The position numbers and the translations under genes are program-made. This document shows positions 40,470 to 49,908 of a DNA stretch of 59,937 nt, piece after piece. The DNA is taken from NCBI GenBank assembly GCA_013177995.1, contig JABLXN010000029.1:1-59937 (forward strand), in the 5' to 3' direction. Under the pieces are notes generated by a model. That model did not search any database. It worked only from the letters and a program-made list of their open reading frames with translations, and was not told the origin of the DNA. The DNA comes from Brevinematales bacterium. GTDB taxonomy: Bacteria; Spirochaetota; Brevinematia; Brevinematales; Thermospiraceae. Within the stretch, counting starts at the first letter, position 1; each line of letters opens with the position of its first letter.

Positions 40470-40507
40470 AAAACTGCCCGGCTTCTTTCCGGGCAGTTTT
40501 GTTTTGG
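40470..40507 (+). terminator. terminator after fabZ
   Basis: AAAACTGCCCGG / CCGGGCAGTTTT with a 7-nt loop, then GTTTTG, 25 bp after the stop. Confidence 0.92.
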
Positions 40508-40515
40508 GAGGGTCT

Positions 40516-41337
40516 ATGACATCAAACGAAAAAAACGAAGTCGTCGTCTTAGTGGAAAACACCACCTATAATCCCTTTCTCTGCGCGAAGCACGGGCTTG
40601 CTCTTGGTTTTTCCCATCATGGAGAATGGATACTCCTCGATACGGGTCCGGATGGGTCTATCATAGAAAATGCCCGTCATCTTGGCTTCCCCTTAGAAAG
40701 AGTATCCCACCTTGTTCTCAGCCACGGGCATTATGATCACACTGGGGGGCTTGAAGCCTTTTCCCACAACCATTTGCTTCCCAAACTCTGGGCTCATCCC
40801 CTTGCTCAAAAGCCAAAGTATCGCTCTGATGGTTCTTTTATTGGCATGACGCTTCCTCTCGCTTTCCAAAACGTATGGACACCGGTAGAGAGACTCACCG
40901 AGATTCTCCCGGGATTATGGGTTCTTCCTCCAGCTGAAATCATTCATACCGATGATACCCACTTTGACAATCTCCTCGTTGAAGACAATGGCCAAAAAGA
41001 AGGTGATACCTTTGAGGACGAACTTTCTCTCGTTATCGACCATGGAGAGTCTATCAGCCTTTTCACAGGATGCGCCCATCGAGGGATTACCAATATCATT
41101 GAACAGGCCCTTCGCGTGTTTGACAAGCCCATTCAACTGGTGATGGGAGGTTTTCACCTGCGGCATACCCCTACAGAAAGTCGTCGGGTGATGATTGAAC
41201 GTCTGAAATCCTATCCTGTCTCTCACTACGCCGTTTGCCATTGTACAGGTATAGAAGCATATCACGAAATGAAAACTTCCCTAGGGAAACGGGTAGAATA
41301 CGCTTCAGCTGGTAGCCGCTTCCATCTTCTCCCCTGA
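40516..41337 (+). CDS. metallo-beta-lactamase fold hydrolase (MptA/ribofuranosylaminobenzene-phosphate synthase-like family)
   Basis: The ATG at 40516 has GGGAGG upstream. The 273-residue protein has the MBL motif LVLSHGHYDHTGGLEAF, with a preceding LLDTGPDGSIIENARHLGF. Later metal ligands are in LFTGCAHRGITNIIEQ (His) and VMGGFHLRHT (His). The layout with CAHRG and GGFH is typical of the family annotated as 7,8-dihydropterin-6-methyl-4-aminobenzene phosphate synthase homologues; in bacteria the substrate is unknown. Its last 33 nt overlap the convergent M32 gene. Confidence 0.85.
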   Translation: MTSNEKNEVVVLVENTTYNPFLCAKHGLALGFSHHGEWILLDTGPDGSIIENARHLGFPLERVSHLVLSHGHYDHTGGLEAFSHNHLLPKLWAHPLAQKPKYRSDGSFIGMTLPLAFQNVWTPVERLTEILPGLWVLPPAEIIHTDDTHFDNLLVEDNGQKEGDTFEDELSLVIDHGESISLFTGCAHRGITNIIEQALRVFDKPIQLVMGGFHLRHTPTESRRVMIERLKSYPVSHYAVCHCTGIEAYHEMKTSLGKRVEYASAGSRFHLLP

Positions 41338-42840
41338 GAGAGGAAGAGAAATACCATACACCTGCTCATAACGCTCTTTGAGATAACGGGCAAAGTAAAC
41401 GGGTCGCAAGGGTTCTCCCGAAACACGCCTGACTAAGACCTTCGCCTCATATCGTCTCCCGTGATGATGGATATTCTCTCTCATCCACTGGAGAATCGGA
41501 GCAAAATCTCCCTTTTGCACCAGAGAAGGCACATCAAGCGTTCTCTGCAACGTGGCATACCACTGAGCCGCATAGAGATTCCCGAGAAGATAGGTAGGAA
41601 AATACCCAAAAGAACCATGAGCCCAGTGAATATCCTGAAGAACCCCATGGGCATCATCTGGTGGCGTAATCCCTAAGTACTCCCGATAGAGATCATTCCA
41701 CAAAGCTGGCACATCAGAAAGACCCACATCCCCTCGAAAGAGTTTTTTCTCTATCTCATAACGCACCAAAATATGAAGACCATAGGTCACTTCATCGGCT
41801 TCGGTGCGAATAAGCGAAGGTTTCACCTCATTCACGGCTCGAAACATCTGTTCTGGAGTTATGCTATCGAGCAAAGGGGAAAAGATGCCCTGCATGGTTG
41901 GCCAAATCCACTGGATAAATTCAAAACTCCGTCCTATTTGATTCTCCCAGAAACGGGATTGCGACTCATGAATACCTAAACTCACCGCCTGAGCCAAGGG
42001 TGTATGCTCCCACTCCGGCAAAAATCCCTGCTCATAGAGACCATGACCGGCCTCATGAAGCACCCCATAGAAAGAACCCAGGGGATCATTCTCATCATAC
42101 CGTGTCGTAAGTCGCACATCATCAAGCGCCAAAGTAGTAGAAAAGGGATGCGGTGAAATATCAAGTCGCCCACGCCTTGTATCGAAGCCTATCCGTGGAA
42201 GAATCCACTCACACAGGCTTTTTTGTTTTTCTATGGAATAAACGGCATGAAGGAAATCCTTCTGCGGTGGCCTGCCATACTCCTGAATAGCCTGGAGAGC
42301 GCCCTGCATGATAGGAAGCGTCTCAGAAGCAATGGGATCAAAATCCGCCTCTTTCAGATCCTCCTCATGAAGATCAAGAAAAGCATCATAGGCATTTGAC
42401 CTTTCATACCCAAGGGCATACGCCTTCTGAAGAGAGAGATCAAAAACCTTCTGCAAAGAAGGAAGAAACACCATAAAATCCGACTTTCTTTTGGCTTCAT
42501 GCCAGGCTCCAAAAGCCTCAGAAACAGCCGTCGCTAACGCTGTGGCAAGATCCGTGGGAATCTTCACCTCTTTGTCTCTATCCCTTTTGAAAACCTCAAG
42601 AATCCGTTTCTGGTCAGACGAAAGATCTTCTCGTTCTGAAAAAGAACTGAGTACCTCATCCCAGAAGGGATCGCACATTTTTTCATGCCAGAATTTCACA
42701 AAGAGGCTTATCTCCTCACTTCGTACCCTGGCACCACCCTCTGGCATGTAGGTTTCCTGATCCCAGGAGAGAAGGGCAAGTGTTTTCTCAAGAAGAGAAA
42801 GTTCCTTGAGTTTCTCAAGAAGAGTAGACCATGCTATCAT
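41305..42840 (-). CDS. M32 family metallocarboxypeptidase (thermostable carboxypeptidase 1 type)
   Basis: The 511-residue protein is a complete M32 peptidase: LLSWDQETYMPEGGARVRSE near the start, DISPHPFSTTLALDDVRLTT, the zinc motif YGVLHEAGHGLYEQG, GIHESQSRFWENQIGRS and RTEADEVTYGLHILVRYEIE. It removes C-terminal amino acids from peptides in the cytoplasm. There is no signal peptide. The start context is weak (AGGAGTC). It is encoded alone between convergent and co-directional neighbours. Confidence 0.96.
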   Translation of the reverse strand: MIAWSTLLEKLKELSLLEKTLALLSWDQETYMPEGGARVRSEEISLFVKFWHEKMCDPFWDEVLSSFSEREDLSSDQKRILEVFKRDRDKEVKIPTDLATALATAVSEAFGAWHEAKRKSDFMVFLPSLQKVFDLSLQKAYALGYERSNAYDAFLDLHEEDLKEADFDPIASETLPIMQGALQAIQEYGRPPQKDFLHAVYSIEKQKSLCEWILPRIGFDTRRGRLDISPHPFSTTLALDDVRLTTRYDENDPLGSFYGVLHEAGHGLYEQGFLPEWEHTPLAQAVSLGIHESQSRFWENQIGRSFEFIQWIWPTMQGIFSPLLDSITPEQMFRAVNEVKPSLIRTEADEVTYGLHILVRYEIEKKLFRGDVGLSDVPALWNDLYREYLGITPPDDAHGVLQDIHWAHGSFGYFPTYLLGNLYAAQWYATLQRTLDVPSLVQKGDFAPILQWMRENIHHHGRRYEAKVLVRRVSGEPLRPVYFARYLKERYEQVYGISLPLSGEKMEAATS

Positions 42841-43081
42841 AAAGACTCCTTTTCGCTCTCTATTTCAGAACAAGAGACTTCTGGGAAGTTCTTTTTCTTT
42901 CCGCTATCGACAACTTCCGCCTCTCGGGATGCCTTCTCCCCTTTTCTCAAAGAGTTTTCTGCCGTCTTTACCTGATTCTCGGTGCGGTTTATTATACGAC
43001 ATCTCAGGAGAAAAATCAATGCTTGTCCGGAGTGTCCCCCTCAAGAGAAAAAATCTTCTTTCAAAATATCTTCTCAGCCTC

Positions 43082-44134
43082 TCAATTGAGAAAACTCCAG
43101 TCCACATAAGGCTGTGAAAACATCTCCGATGACAGAAGCCATTCTGCCCATGCCCTTTCTCCCTCCGAAAATGTCCTTCCAAACACCGCCCGATATTTCT
43201 CATCAATAGCCGAGGCGGTATCCGTATATTCAAGGCTTCTTAAAAATCTTGCCATTTTTTCTTTTTCTCCCAAAATAAACCAGTGGTAGTAAATAAAAGA
43301 AGCGGCTATATGGTAATAGTTTCCTATGGTGGGGCTTTCATGACGACGCATGAGAAGAGACACAACATTACATCCCCCTGGAGAGATACCACAACCCTCA
43401 AGGTATTGACGAGCCACAAAATTCACATTCTGTTCCCGGTAATCATAATTTCCCTCCTTCTGAAAACATTGGGCCACCCCCTCATTGAAAACCCAATTAC
43501 TGATAATCACAAGCATATGGATAATCTCATGGGAAGACGCACAATCCCAGGAGTCAAAGATCTCTCCTCGCCACGGAAAAGCCCACAACGCCGAACGAGA
43601 ATTCCCTGTAAAAGAAATGGCATAATAACGAATCTTTGGTTTCTGAAGCTGTGGCTGAAAAGGAGCAAGCAGATTGGTCAGATATCGATAGTATTTCTCC
43701 AGTTCCTGAGTCCTGTCTATGGGAAAAGGCCCATAGTATTCAAAGTGTTCACTTACAAAGACAAAACGTCTCCACAATGGTTTCTTTATACCCTCTTTTA
43801 AGGGACGCTTCCAATTGAATGTCCCTCCGTCTACTTCTACCGAGGAAGCAAAGGGATCTATCATTCCCATACCATCGGCATTAAAATAATAGAATATCTT
43901 TTGGCTATCTGCAAAAACAGGCACCCGAAAATACCAGAAATGATTTGTTTTTGCCCGAGGCTCTATTGTCAGCGCAAACCTCTGTTCCTGAAAATAAAGG
44001 TAAAGAACCACATTCGTGTGGTAGGTGGAATGAAAAAGAATAGTAGCCTCTTGTATTTTCTTTTCTTCTTCGGAAAAAACAAAAGAAAATCCTAACCATA
44101 GCAACACTACCATTTTTGTTTTCAAGCTTTTCAT
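43082..44134 (-). CDS. secreted gluzincin-type metallopeptidase
   Basis: The start at 44134 (GGAG upstream) gives a signal peptide (KSLKTKMVVLLWLGFSFVFS). The 350-residue protein first has an E-set/CBM48-like beta domain (about 22-120). A peptidase domain follows with the zinc motif SSHEIIHMLVIISNWVFNEG: HExxH with an NEG segment about 12 residues on, the third-ligand pattern of the MA clan. No pro-region or lipobox is seen. The substrate is unknown. A low frequency of family hallmarks leaves the exact family open. Confidence 0.75.
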   Translation of the reverse strand: MKSLKTKMVVLLWLGFSFVFSEEEKKIQEATILFHSTYHTNVVLYLYFQEQRFALTIEPRAKTNHFWYFRVPVFADSQKIFYYFNADGMGMIDPFASSVEVDGGTFNWKRPLKEGIKKPLWRRFVFVSEHFEYYGPFPIDRTQELEKYYRYLTNLLAPFQPQLQKPKIRYYAISFTGNSRSALWAFPWRGEIFDSWDCASSHEIIHMLVIISNWVFNEGVAQCFQKEGNYDYREQNVNFVARQYLEGCGISPGGCNVVSLLMRRHESPTIGNYYHIAASFIYYHWFILGEKEKMARFLRSLEYTDTASAIDEKYRAVFGRTFSEGERAWAEWLLSSEMFSQPYVDWSFLN

Positions 44135-44165
44135 CCAGAATCTCCTTCCACAAAATCTCTCCCCC

Positions 44166-45308
44166 TCACCACCACCCATTGGTCCATCGCGTCACATACG
44201 CATCAATATCCTCCCCCCAGAAATAACTTGTATCCACCACACCCCGATGATCCGACCCTGTTCGCCAGAGAACACCATCGGCCGTCACCACAAGACTATG
44301 AAGATACCCACACGTTACCTCCTCAGCATTCGAAAACACCTTCGTCCAGTTCGTCCTCGCATTCGTATCCCCTGTCCCCAACTGCCCATAACGATTGTCC
44401 CCAAAACCCCACACCGTCCGATTACTGAGAATCACCAAACAGTGAAGCGGTCCCCCTGATATCTTCCACACATTCGAAAGCACCACCACCCACCGATTCG
44501 TCCCAAACAAGTCCCCCGTCGCCCACAATCGCCCATCACCCCCAAGAGCAAGACTGTATTTCTTGCCCCCTGCCGCATCCACAATATTCGACAACACCGC
44601 ATGCCAGCGGTAACCAGCCTCCCGATAGTCCCCCTTTCCTATTGCCCCCCAGCGGTTTCTCCCTGCCACCCAGAGAATATGATTACTTTGAATAGCATAA
44701 CTCGTCCAGTATCCCGCCCGAATTTTCATCACATTGGTCAAAACCTGAAACCATTCCCCATACCGTTTTCCTTCCATCTTATTCAACGCTGGTAATACAC
44801 CGTATTCTCCCTCCCCCACCCCCCATGCACTCCCATCGGGTCTCAAAACAAGCGTATGGAACCCCCCAAAGGTTACATCCACTACATTGGACAGGGATAC
44901 CATCCACTGCGTGACATACCATTTCCCTACCTTCTTCTCATCAACTCCCAGAAGAAAAAGCCTCCCCGCCTTGACATACAAAACATTATTCTCAGAAACA
45001 AGTGCACGAGTGGTCAACCCTCCTGCCAGTCTTTTACCCCTCGATATCGTCAAAGTCCATTTCACGTCTCTCATCTCGTCATCACTGATATCATAATCAA
45101 AAATACCCTTATACCCAAATTCCCACACACTCCCATCCCTCAAAATAATACCACTCCACTCATAACCAGCTGCCACCTGGCTCACAGGTGCAGGGGCAAC
45201 AGTTGTTTGTTGATAATTCTGCCTGATTTCTCTACCACTCTCCTGACCATAAAATCCCTTTACGATACTCACCCCCATCACAAAAACCATCAACCACTTT
45301 ATTTTCAT
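44166..45308 (-). CDS. exported RCC1-repeat (beta-propeller) protein
   Basis: After a signal peptide (KIKWLMVFVMGVSIVKGFYG) the 380-residue protein carries about seven RCC1-like blades, each with the pattern (A)GGxHxLxLxxDGxxWxxG: VTFGGFHTLVLRPDGSAWGV, AAGGKKYSLALGGDGRLWAT, VTCGYLHSLVVTADGVLWRT. A seven-bladed propeller acting as a binding scaffold is likely. In bacteria exported RCC1 proteins are of unknown role. GGAGC precedes the start. It is 31 bp upstream of the metallopeptidase gene. Confidence 0.85.
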   Translation of the reverse strand: MKIKWLMVFVMGVSIVKGFYGQESGREIRQNYQQTTVAPAPVSQVAAGYEWSGIILRDGSVWEFGYKGIFDYDISDDEMRDVKWTLTISRGKRLAGGLTTRALVSENNVLYVKAGRLFLLGVDEKKVGKWYVTQWMVSLSNVVDVTFGGFHTLVLRPDGSAWGVGEGEYGVLPALNKMEGKRYGEWFQVLTNVMKIRAGYWTSYAIQSNHILWVAGRNRWGAIGKGDYREAGYRWHAVLSNIVDAAGGKKYSLALGGDGRLWATGDLFGTNRWVVVLSNVWKISGGPLHCLVILSNRTVWGFGDNRYGQLGTGDTNARTNWTKVFSNAEEVTCGYLHSLVVTADGVLWRTGSDHRGVVDTSYFWGEDIDAYVTRWTNGWW

Positions 45309-45354
45309 ACTCTCTTGCTCCTTTTTCTTTCTCTCAGATCCGCTGTGTCTTCAT

Positions 45355-46005
45355 TTATATTCCTATATCAGATTCATCAAGTCTTATTATCTTCCACTTT
45401 TGTCCCCTTTTCTCAAAAAAAACATACAATGTGGGTCTCTTTTGCTCCGGAGCTATCTCATTATACCACTCCCGAATATCATAAGAGGCCGATACCCTTA
45501 CAACAAAAGAAGAACTTTTTTCTTTGCCAACGGAAGAATCTATGCTTATCTTGAAATCTACTTTTTCACCCAGAGAAGCCTGTTCTAAAAGCGCCCAGTA
45601 ACTCCAGAAAAAGAATCGCTCGAATTTTTTCATCATCACATCCTTCGCTGTCTTCCTTATTTCTTCATACAATTGGCCATCACTATGAGAGCGCAAAAAA
45701 TCATAAAGTTCTTCAGAAGAGCGTCGAAAAATACAAAAATTCAACTCATCAATCAGATCAAAAAGCTCCCTGTCAAGAGGTTTCTCCTTCCGATCCAGCA
45801 TCCCCAAATTCGATAAACATTTTTCTATCTCCTCCTGCGTATAATAAAAAGGATAACCCAGATAGTAGTCCTCATAGTAGTCCTGTAATTTTTTCTGGCG
45901 ATAGGGCTGTGTCAAACGCCCTATCGCCTCCTCCCTCTCTCCCCTTTCTGCGTAGCAAGCCCCAAGAAACAAAAGAAGAAAAATACAATACCATCCTGTT
46001 TTCAT
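45355..46005 (-). CDS. lipoprotein of unknown function
   Basis: The start at 46005 gives a 216-residue protein with a lipoprotein signal (MKTGWYCIFLLLFLGAC; Cys 17). The mature part is helical and acidic, with EEIEKCLSNLGMLDRKEK and a final beta strand VFFEKRGQKWKIIRL resembling the end of an NTF2-like fold. The operon partners downstream are the RCC1 and peptidase genes, so the three may serve one envelope function. No family is recognised. Confidence 0.65.
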   Translation of the reverse strand: MKTGWYCIFLLLFLGACYAERGEREEAIGRLTQPYRQKKLQDYYEDYYLGYPFYYTQEEIEKCLSNLGMLDRKEKPLDRELFDLIDELNFCIFRRSSEELYDFLRSHSDGQLYEEIRKTAKDVMMKKFERFFFWSYWALLEQASLGEKVDFKISIDSSVGKEKSSSFVVRVSASYDIREWYNEIAPEQKRPTLYVFFEKRGQKWKIIRLDESDIGI

Positions 46006-46370
46006 CGTTCGTTGCCTCCCAAAATACAAAAATTTTCTCCTCTTTTTCCCTCTTTAAATTTATTTTCAGAATCCACTCGTCAACAAAACGACTATCTTTG
46101 CAGTTAATTTCACCACCCCCTCTATACCCCCCTCCCATGACTGAACCCCACTATAAGCCTGATCGTAATACCTTTGTACATAGACCCTTACCCATGTATC
46201 CACAGAAAAGGCTAAATTCCACCAAAGAAAAAAGGCTTAAAAAACCATCGTTTTTTCATAGAAAAACCTCTCTTATTTTGCCTTTATTTTACAACAAACA
46301 GAAAAAATGTCAAGTAGAATAAGAACTTCCCCCTTTATTGCAGGGGCTTCAACCCCGCTCCCCAAAAAAG
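46006..46370. other. intergenic stretch, no gene seen
   Basis: AT-rich, with only short shadow frames. It contains a GGGGCTTCAACCCC hairpin at about 46343, close to the promoter of the next gene. Confidence 0.4.
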
Positions 46371-46399
46371 TTGCCTTTTCTCCCCATTCTCATTATACT
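46371..46399 (+). promoter_or_regulatory. sigma-70 promoter of SagB-type nitroreductase
   Basis: TTGCCT, 17 bases, TATACT, 29 bp before the ATG at 46428. Confidence 0.65.
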
Positions 46400-46427
46400 C
46401 CTCTCAGAAAAATCCTATGGAGAGAAA

Positions 46428-47111
46428 ATGCAGAGAAGAAAGGTTTTCTTTTTTCTCATAGGCTGTATGACTCTCACAAACCTCACCTACCCTCTCACAA
46501 ACCAAAAAGAATGGCCACTTCCCCGCCCTTCCTCCAAAGGAAAAATCTCTGTAGAAGAAGCCATCTTCCAAAGAAAAGCCTGCAGAACATACCAGAAGAC
46601 CCCTCTCTCCCTCGAAGAGATCTCCCAACTTCTCTGGGCCGCAGCAGGCAAAACCATCGATGGCATCACAGGTCCAACTCGTTCCCATCCCTCGGCCGGG
46701 GGACTCTATCCGGTGGAAATATACCTGGTGGCGGGTAACATTCTTTCTCTCCCTCAGGGAATCTACCATTACCAGTGGTGGAATCACTCCCTTTTCCTCC
46801 TCAAAGAAGGAGACTTTCGTCCCATCCTGTCTCAGATGGCGTTGGGTCAACAAGCGCTTGTCTCTGCCCCGGTGGTATGTATTTTCACCGCCGTTTATGA
46901 GAGAACCACCAAAAAATATGGCAAACGCGGGGAACGTTATGTCCCTCTGGATATAGGAGCATCGGCGCAAAATATGTCTCTGCAAGCAGAGGCTATCGGC
47001 CTTGGAAGTGTGTGGATTGGTGCCTTTGATGAAGAAAAAGTGAAAAAACTCCTCGAAACCCAGGATAGAGAGCCTCTTCTTCTCCTGCCACTCGGAAAAC
47101 CCGCAAGATAA
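46428..47111 (+). CDS. SagB-type nitroreductase-like lipoprotein
   Basis: The ATG at 46428 follows a TATGGAG site; the frame upstream is spurious. The 227-residue protein has a short hydrophobic leader with lipobox-like FLIGC. A nitroreductase fold of the SagB subgroup follows: SVEEAIFQRKACRTYQKTPL, LSLEEISQLLWAAAGKT, RSHPSAGGLYPVEIYLVAGN, IGASAQNMSLQAEAIGLGSV and a final LLPLGKP. It binds FMN and may oxidise or reduce small substrates; no partner peptide or ThcOx cluster is present. Periplasmic or outer-leaflet placement of a flavoenzyme is unusual. Confidence 0.82.
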   Translation: MQRRKVFFFLIGCMTLTNLTYPLTNQKEWPLPRPSSKGKISVEEAIFQRKACRTYQKTPLSLEEISQLLWAAAGKTIDGITGPTRSHPSAGGLYPVEIYLVAGNILSLPQGIYHYQWWNHSLFLLKEGDFRPILSQMALGQQALVSAPVVCIFTAVYERTTKKYGKRGERYVPLDIGASAQNMSLQAEAIGLGSVWIGAFDEEKVKKLLETQDREPLLLLPLGKPAR

Positions 47112-47223
47112 AAAACTTTTCCTTCTCCGCCTCTCAATGCAAAAAATTTTTTCTCTTCTCTTCAGTTTCTTTACCCCTTTGCCGTAAAAAACAAAAAGGA
47201 TAAAAAACATAAAGGGGGGGTCT

Positions 47224-48453
47224 ATGTGGAGGTCAATAGCCCTTATAGGGTGTTTTCTCTTTTCTCTGTCTTCTCTCACATTTTCCCAGAATCTCGCCGT
47301 TCTTTACTTCTATCGAGCAGATCCTGTACGAAATGTAAGTGGTGCTGATATCTTCATGGTGGACCACATCGCCACTAATGTGATCCGTCTCACCAGAAAA
47401 TACGAAATTGTAACGAGAGAAACCATTGGTGAGTATCTTCTGAAACGCGGTATCACCAATGCCCCAACCAATGTAACCCCTGCTATGGCACGGGAAAATG
47501 CCTCCAACTGGGGATTCAGTGATGTGGTAGAGGTCACGTTCTCGCCTGCTCCAAAAGCAAAATCGTTTGAAATTACCCTCCGGATATGGAATGCCCTTGA
47601 AAAACGTTACATCCGAGAAGAAAAAATCCCCGCCCAGAGTGGAAGGGATATTTTTGGGGCACTGGATCCGATGAGCCTTGCCTTAGCGGAAAGTCTCACA
47701 GGAAAACGTCTTGGCTTTGGAACCCTGCGGGTAGCCACCACTCTCAAAGACTCAATCATGTACATCGATGGCATTGAATACGAAACCTCTTCTATCATGA
47801 TGGAAAACGCCATTGCTGGACTTACCCATTCCGTTATCATTGGTTACAGAAAAAACAATACCTTCGTAGGCCTCTATACCAATAATTTTGAAATCAAGGA
47901 CGGATTTACCTATGATCTCACCTACCATCACGAAGAGTGGGTAGAGGTGATCGACCTCAGAACAAACACCAACCGTATCCCCAAAGGGGAATATCGCCCC
48001 GCTGCTACAGGACAGACTTCTCTCCATATAGGGCCATCGCTACGGATTGGCAATATGAGCCTCGTCTGGGCCGGAGCCTACCTCACCTGGCAAAGCCTTG
48101 TCTTTGACCTTTCGCTTGGTTATACACCCCGTATAACAGGCATGGATGCAGGCAACGTATATATGCATACCATTGGACTTCAGAGTACTCTTACTCTTCG
48201 TCTTTTTGACTATGAAGAAAGTCTCTGGAACACTGGTCTGTGGTTATCAGCAAGTGAGTTTGCCGGCGTCTATCCCTTCTTTGTCTTTTACAACAAAGGC
48301 TGGCCTGTCTTTTCAACAGGCCTTGTGGTTTCCCTGAGGTGGGGTTTCAGCTGGGTTCCATCGTGGCTTCGATCGCTTGAAATCGATGCAATGGGTGGCA
48401 TGGCTTTTGCCGGGAACCTCTATCCTTTGATAGGTTTTAGCATCCGATATTAA
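47224..48453 (+). CDS. exported protein, CsgG-like N-domain and barrel-like C-domain
   Basis: The 409-residue protein has a signal peptide (residues 1-21, LTFSQ cleavage region). A first domain is rich in NLAVLYFYRADPVRNVSGAD and REKYEIVTRETIGEYLLK-like helices, as in CsgG/TolB-type N-domains. A PEGA-like strand pair follows (GTLRVATTLKDSIMYIDGIE), and a C-terminal half with aromatic beta strands ends in SIRY. It is likely outer-membrane associated. The start follows GGGGGG. It is followed after 11 bp by a lipoprotein gene. Function unknown. Confidence 0.65.
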   Translation: MWRSIALIGCFLFSLSSLTFSQNLAVLYFYRADPVRNVSGADIFMVDHIATNVIRLTRKYEIVTRETIGEYLLKRGITNAPTNVTPAMARENASNWGFSDVVEVTFSPAPKAKSFEITLRIWNALEKRYIREEKIPAQSGRDIFGALDPMSLALAESLTGKRLGFGTLRVATTLKDSIMYIDGIEYETSSIMMENAIAGLTHSVIIGYRKNNTFVGLYTNNFEIKDGFTYDLTYHHEEWVEVIDLRTNTNRIPKGEYRPAATGQTSLHIGPSLRIGNMSLVWAGAYLTWQSLVFDLSLGYTPRITGMDAGNVYMHTIGLQSTLTLRLFDYEESLWNTGLWLSASEFAGVYPFFVFYNKGWPVFSTGLVVSLRWGFSWVPSWLRSLEIDAMGGMAFAGNLYPLIGFSIRY

Positions 48454-48464
48454 AGGGGGAAAGT

Positions 48465-49670
48465 ATGAAAAGGGAAAAATACATATATATCTTTACTATC
48501 TTTTTGGCTATGATCGTAGGGAGTTGTTCTCTACTTTTAGGTCCTCTCTCCCGACTGAGTCTTGAAGCCCTCACAAGCGGCGAATGGAAATGGGAATGGG
48601 TAGGAGAGTGGAGCGGGTATGAAATAAACTTTAATTATCCTCGTTCGATAAAAACTTATGTACTCGGGGTAAACGAAAAGCCAGGCTTTGCAGTATATTA
48701 CAATTTTTACGTTACTACTCTTGTTGGATGGTATATTCATATTACACCTAAGGGAGAACTTCAAGAAATAATGCATGAAGTTGGCACTTATAACTATCCT
48801 CTTTCTGATCCTCTTCACTGTTATGTAGATCCAGAGCAAAAAGAGGTCACCGTGTTTGGAGCTAATATCACTAATTCTAGTATCTCCCTCTATGGAGGTG
48901 TTTTTTCCTACAATCTCATAAACAATTCAAGAAAAGGGGTTTGGGTTGGTGCTGCTCCGGATGCTGCTTATCTATTGCGTGCTATCCCTGTTGGAAAAAC
49001 TCTCTTTTTCCAAACCAACAGTTATTCCGTCGCAAAATGGAATATTGAGAGTGGAGATCTCCAAATCTTCCAGGGATGGGGGTCCACCCTCAAAAGCATT
49101 TTCCCCATAAAGGCAGACAAAGCAGAAAACGCCCTCCTCCTTTTCATTACCAATGATACGTACGCAACAAACTACGCTGCCTTTTACGATCAGACAGGAA
49201 ATGAAAAACCAGAGATGCGAATGAGCTTCATGGGATGGGTTGGTAGCAACTGGATAGGAACTGTCGGAGAAAAAGGTGTTTATATGCTCATCAGCCCAAA
49301 GTATCCCTACAATATCTATCACCTCTTTGCCTTTCAAAATGGCTCATGGGAAGACAAAGAAACCAAAGAGGTAGTGGTACCCGCGATTGACAAGGTCCTC
49401 GGAATAGATATCATGGCTATCGGAGGCATTATTGCAATTGCCTGGCTCGTAGAACCTACCACAGTGGTTGTTTCTTTCTATGAAGAAACCAAGGACTCCC
49501 TCACCAAAATCTCAGAAAAAACGCTTTCCGTTTCCCCAGAAAAGGGAAGTATAGAAGGTATAAACCTTTTCTACGACAGGGCAGGACACAGGCTTTTCTT
49601 GGGGGTTTTGCACGCTGTGCCCCCTGATAACCATGTGGGCGTTTCCTACTTCTGGCTACCATGGTTGTAA
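48465..49670 (+). CDS. large lipoprotein, possible beta-propeller
   Basis: A GGGGGAAAG site precedes the ATG. The 401-residue protein has a lipoprotein leader (YIYIFTIFLAMIVGSC; lipobox VGSC). The mature part has recurring strand groups (SISLYGGVFSYNLINNSRKG, ENALLLFITNDTYATNYAAF), which suggests an all-beta or propeller structure. Base composition is more AT-rich than its neighbour upstream. It shares an operon with the CsgG-like protein. No family recognised. Confidence 0.65.
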   Translation: MKREKYIYIFTIFLAMIVGSCSLLLGPLSRLSLEALTSGEWKWEWVGEWSGYEINFNYPRSIKTYVLGVNEKPGFAVYYNFYVTTLVGWYIHITPKGELQEIMHEVGTYNYPLSDPLHCYVDPEQKEVTVFGANITNSSISLYGGVFSYNLINNSRKGVWVGAAPDAAYLLRAIPVGKTLFFQTNSYSVAKWNIESGDLQIFQGWGSTLKSIFPIKADKAENALLLFITNDTYATNYAAFYDQTGNEKPEMRMSFMGWVGSNWIGTVGEKGVYMLISPKYPYNIYHLFAFQNGSWEDKETKEVVVPAIDKVLGIDIMAIGGIIAIAWLVEPTTVVVSFYEETKDSLTKISEKTLSVSPEKGSIEGINLFYDRAGHRLFLGVLHAVPPDNHVGVSYFWLPWL

Positions 49671-49779
49671 AGATCCTTTCCACCAAAAATAAAGTCCTTT
49701 CAATGAAGGAAGCTTTCCAATACTCTCAAAAAGACGTAAGATCTTTTTTCTCCAGGGAAAAAGTTTAGAAAAAACCTCG

Positions 49780-49821
49780 CTATTCCCATGTTTCAGCAAC
49801 CAAGCTGAAACATGGGAATAG
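49780..49821. repeat. GCTAT-type inverted repeat (perfect copy)
   Basis: CTATTCCCATGTTTCAGC and its exact complement, 18-bp arms with a 6-nt loop. It lies between the convergent lipoprotein and SPOR genes. It is the best example of the family. Confidence 0.9.
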
Positions 49822-49839
49822 GTAAAAAAATCCCCCCTC

Positions 49840-49886
49840 CCAAAAAGAAAAGCCTTCTTTTTCCCTGGTGGAGAAAAAGAAGGCTT
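49840..49886 (-). terminator. terminator of SPOR gene
   Basis: Stem AAGCCTTCTTTTTC / GAAAAAGAAGGCTT with a 6-9 nt loop. On the minus strand it is followed by TTCTTTTTG. Confidence 0.82.
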
Positions 49887-49908
49887 GGAAAAGAAGAGAC
49901 ACATCTCT

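Noticed and set aside
39447-40565. 372-codon minus-strand open frame across fabD and fabZ
   Set aside because: It covers two well-supported genes in antisense and shows no family features.
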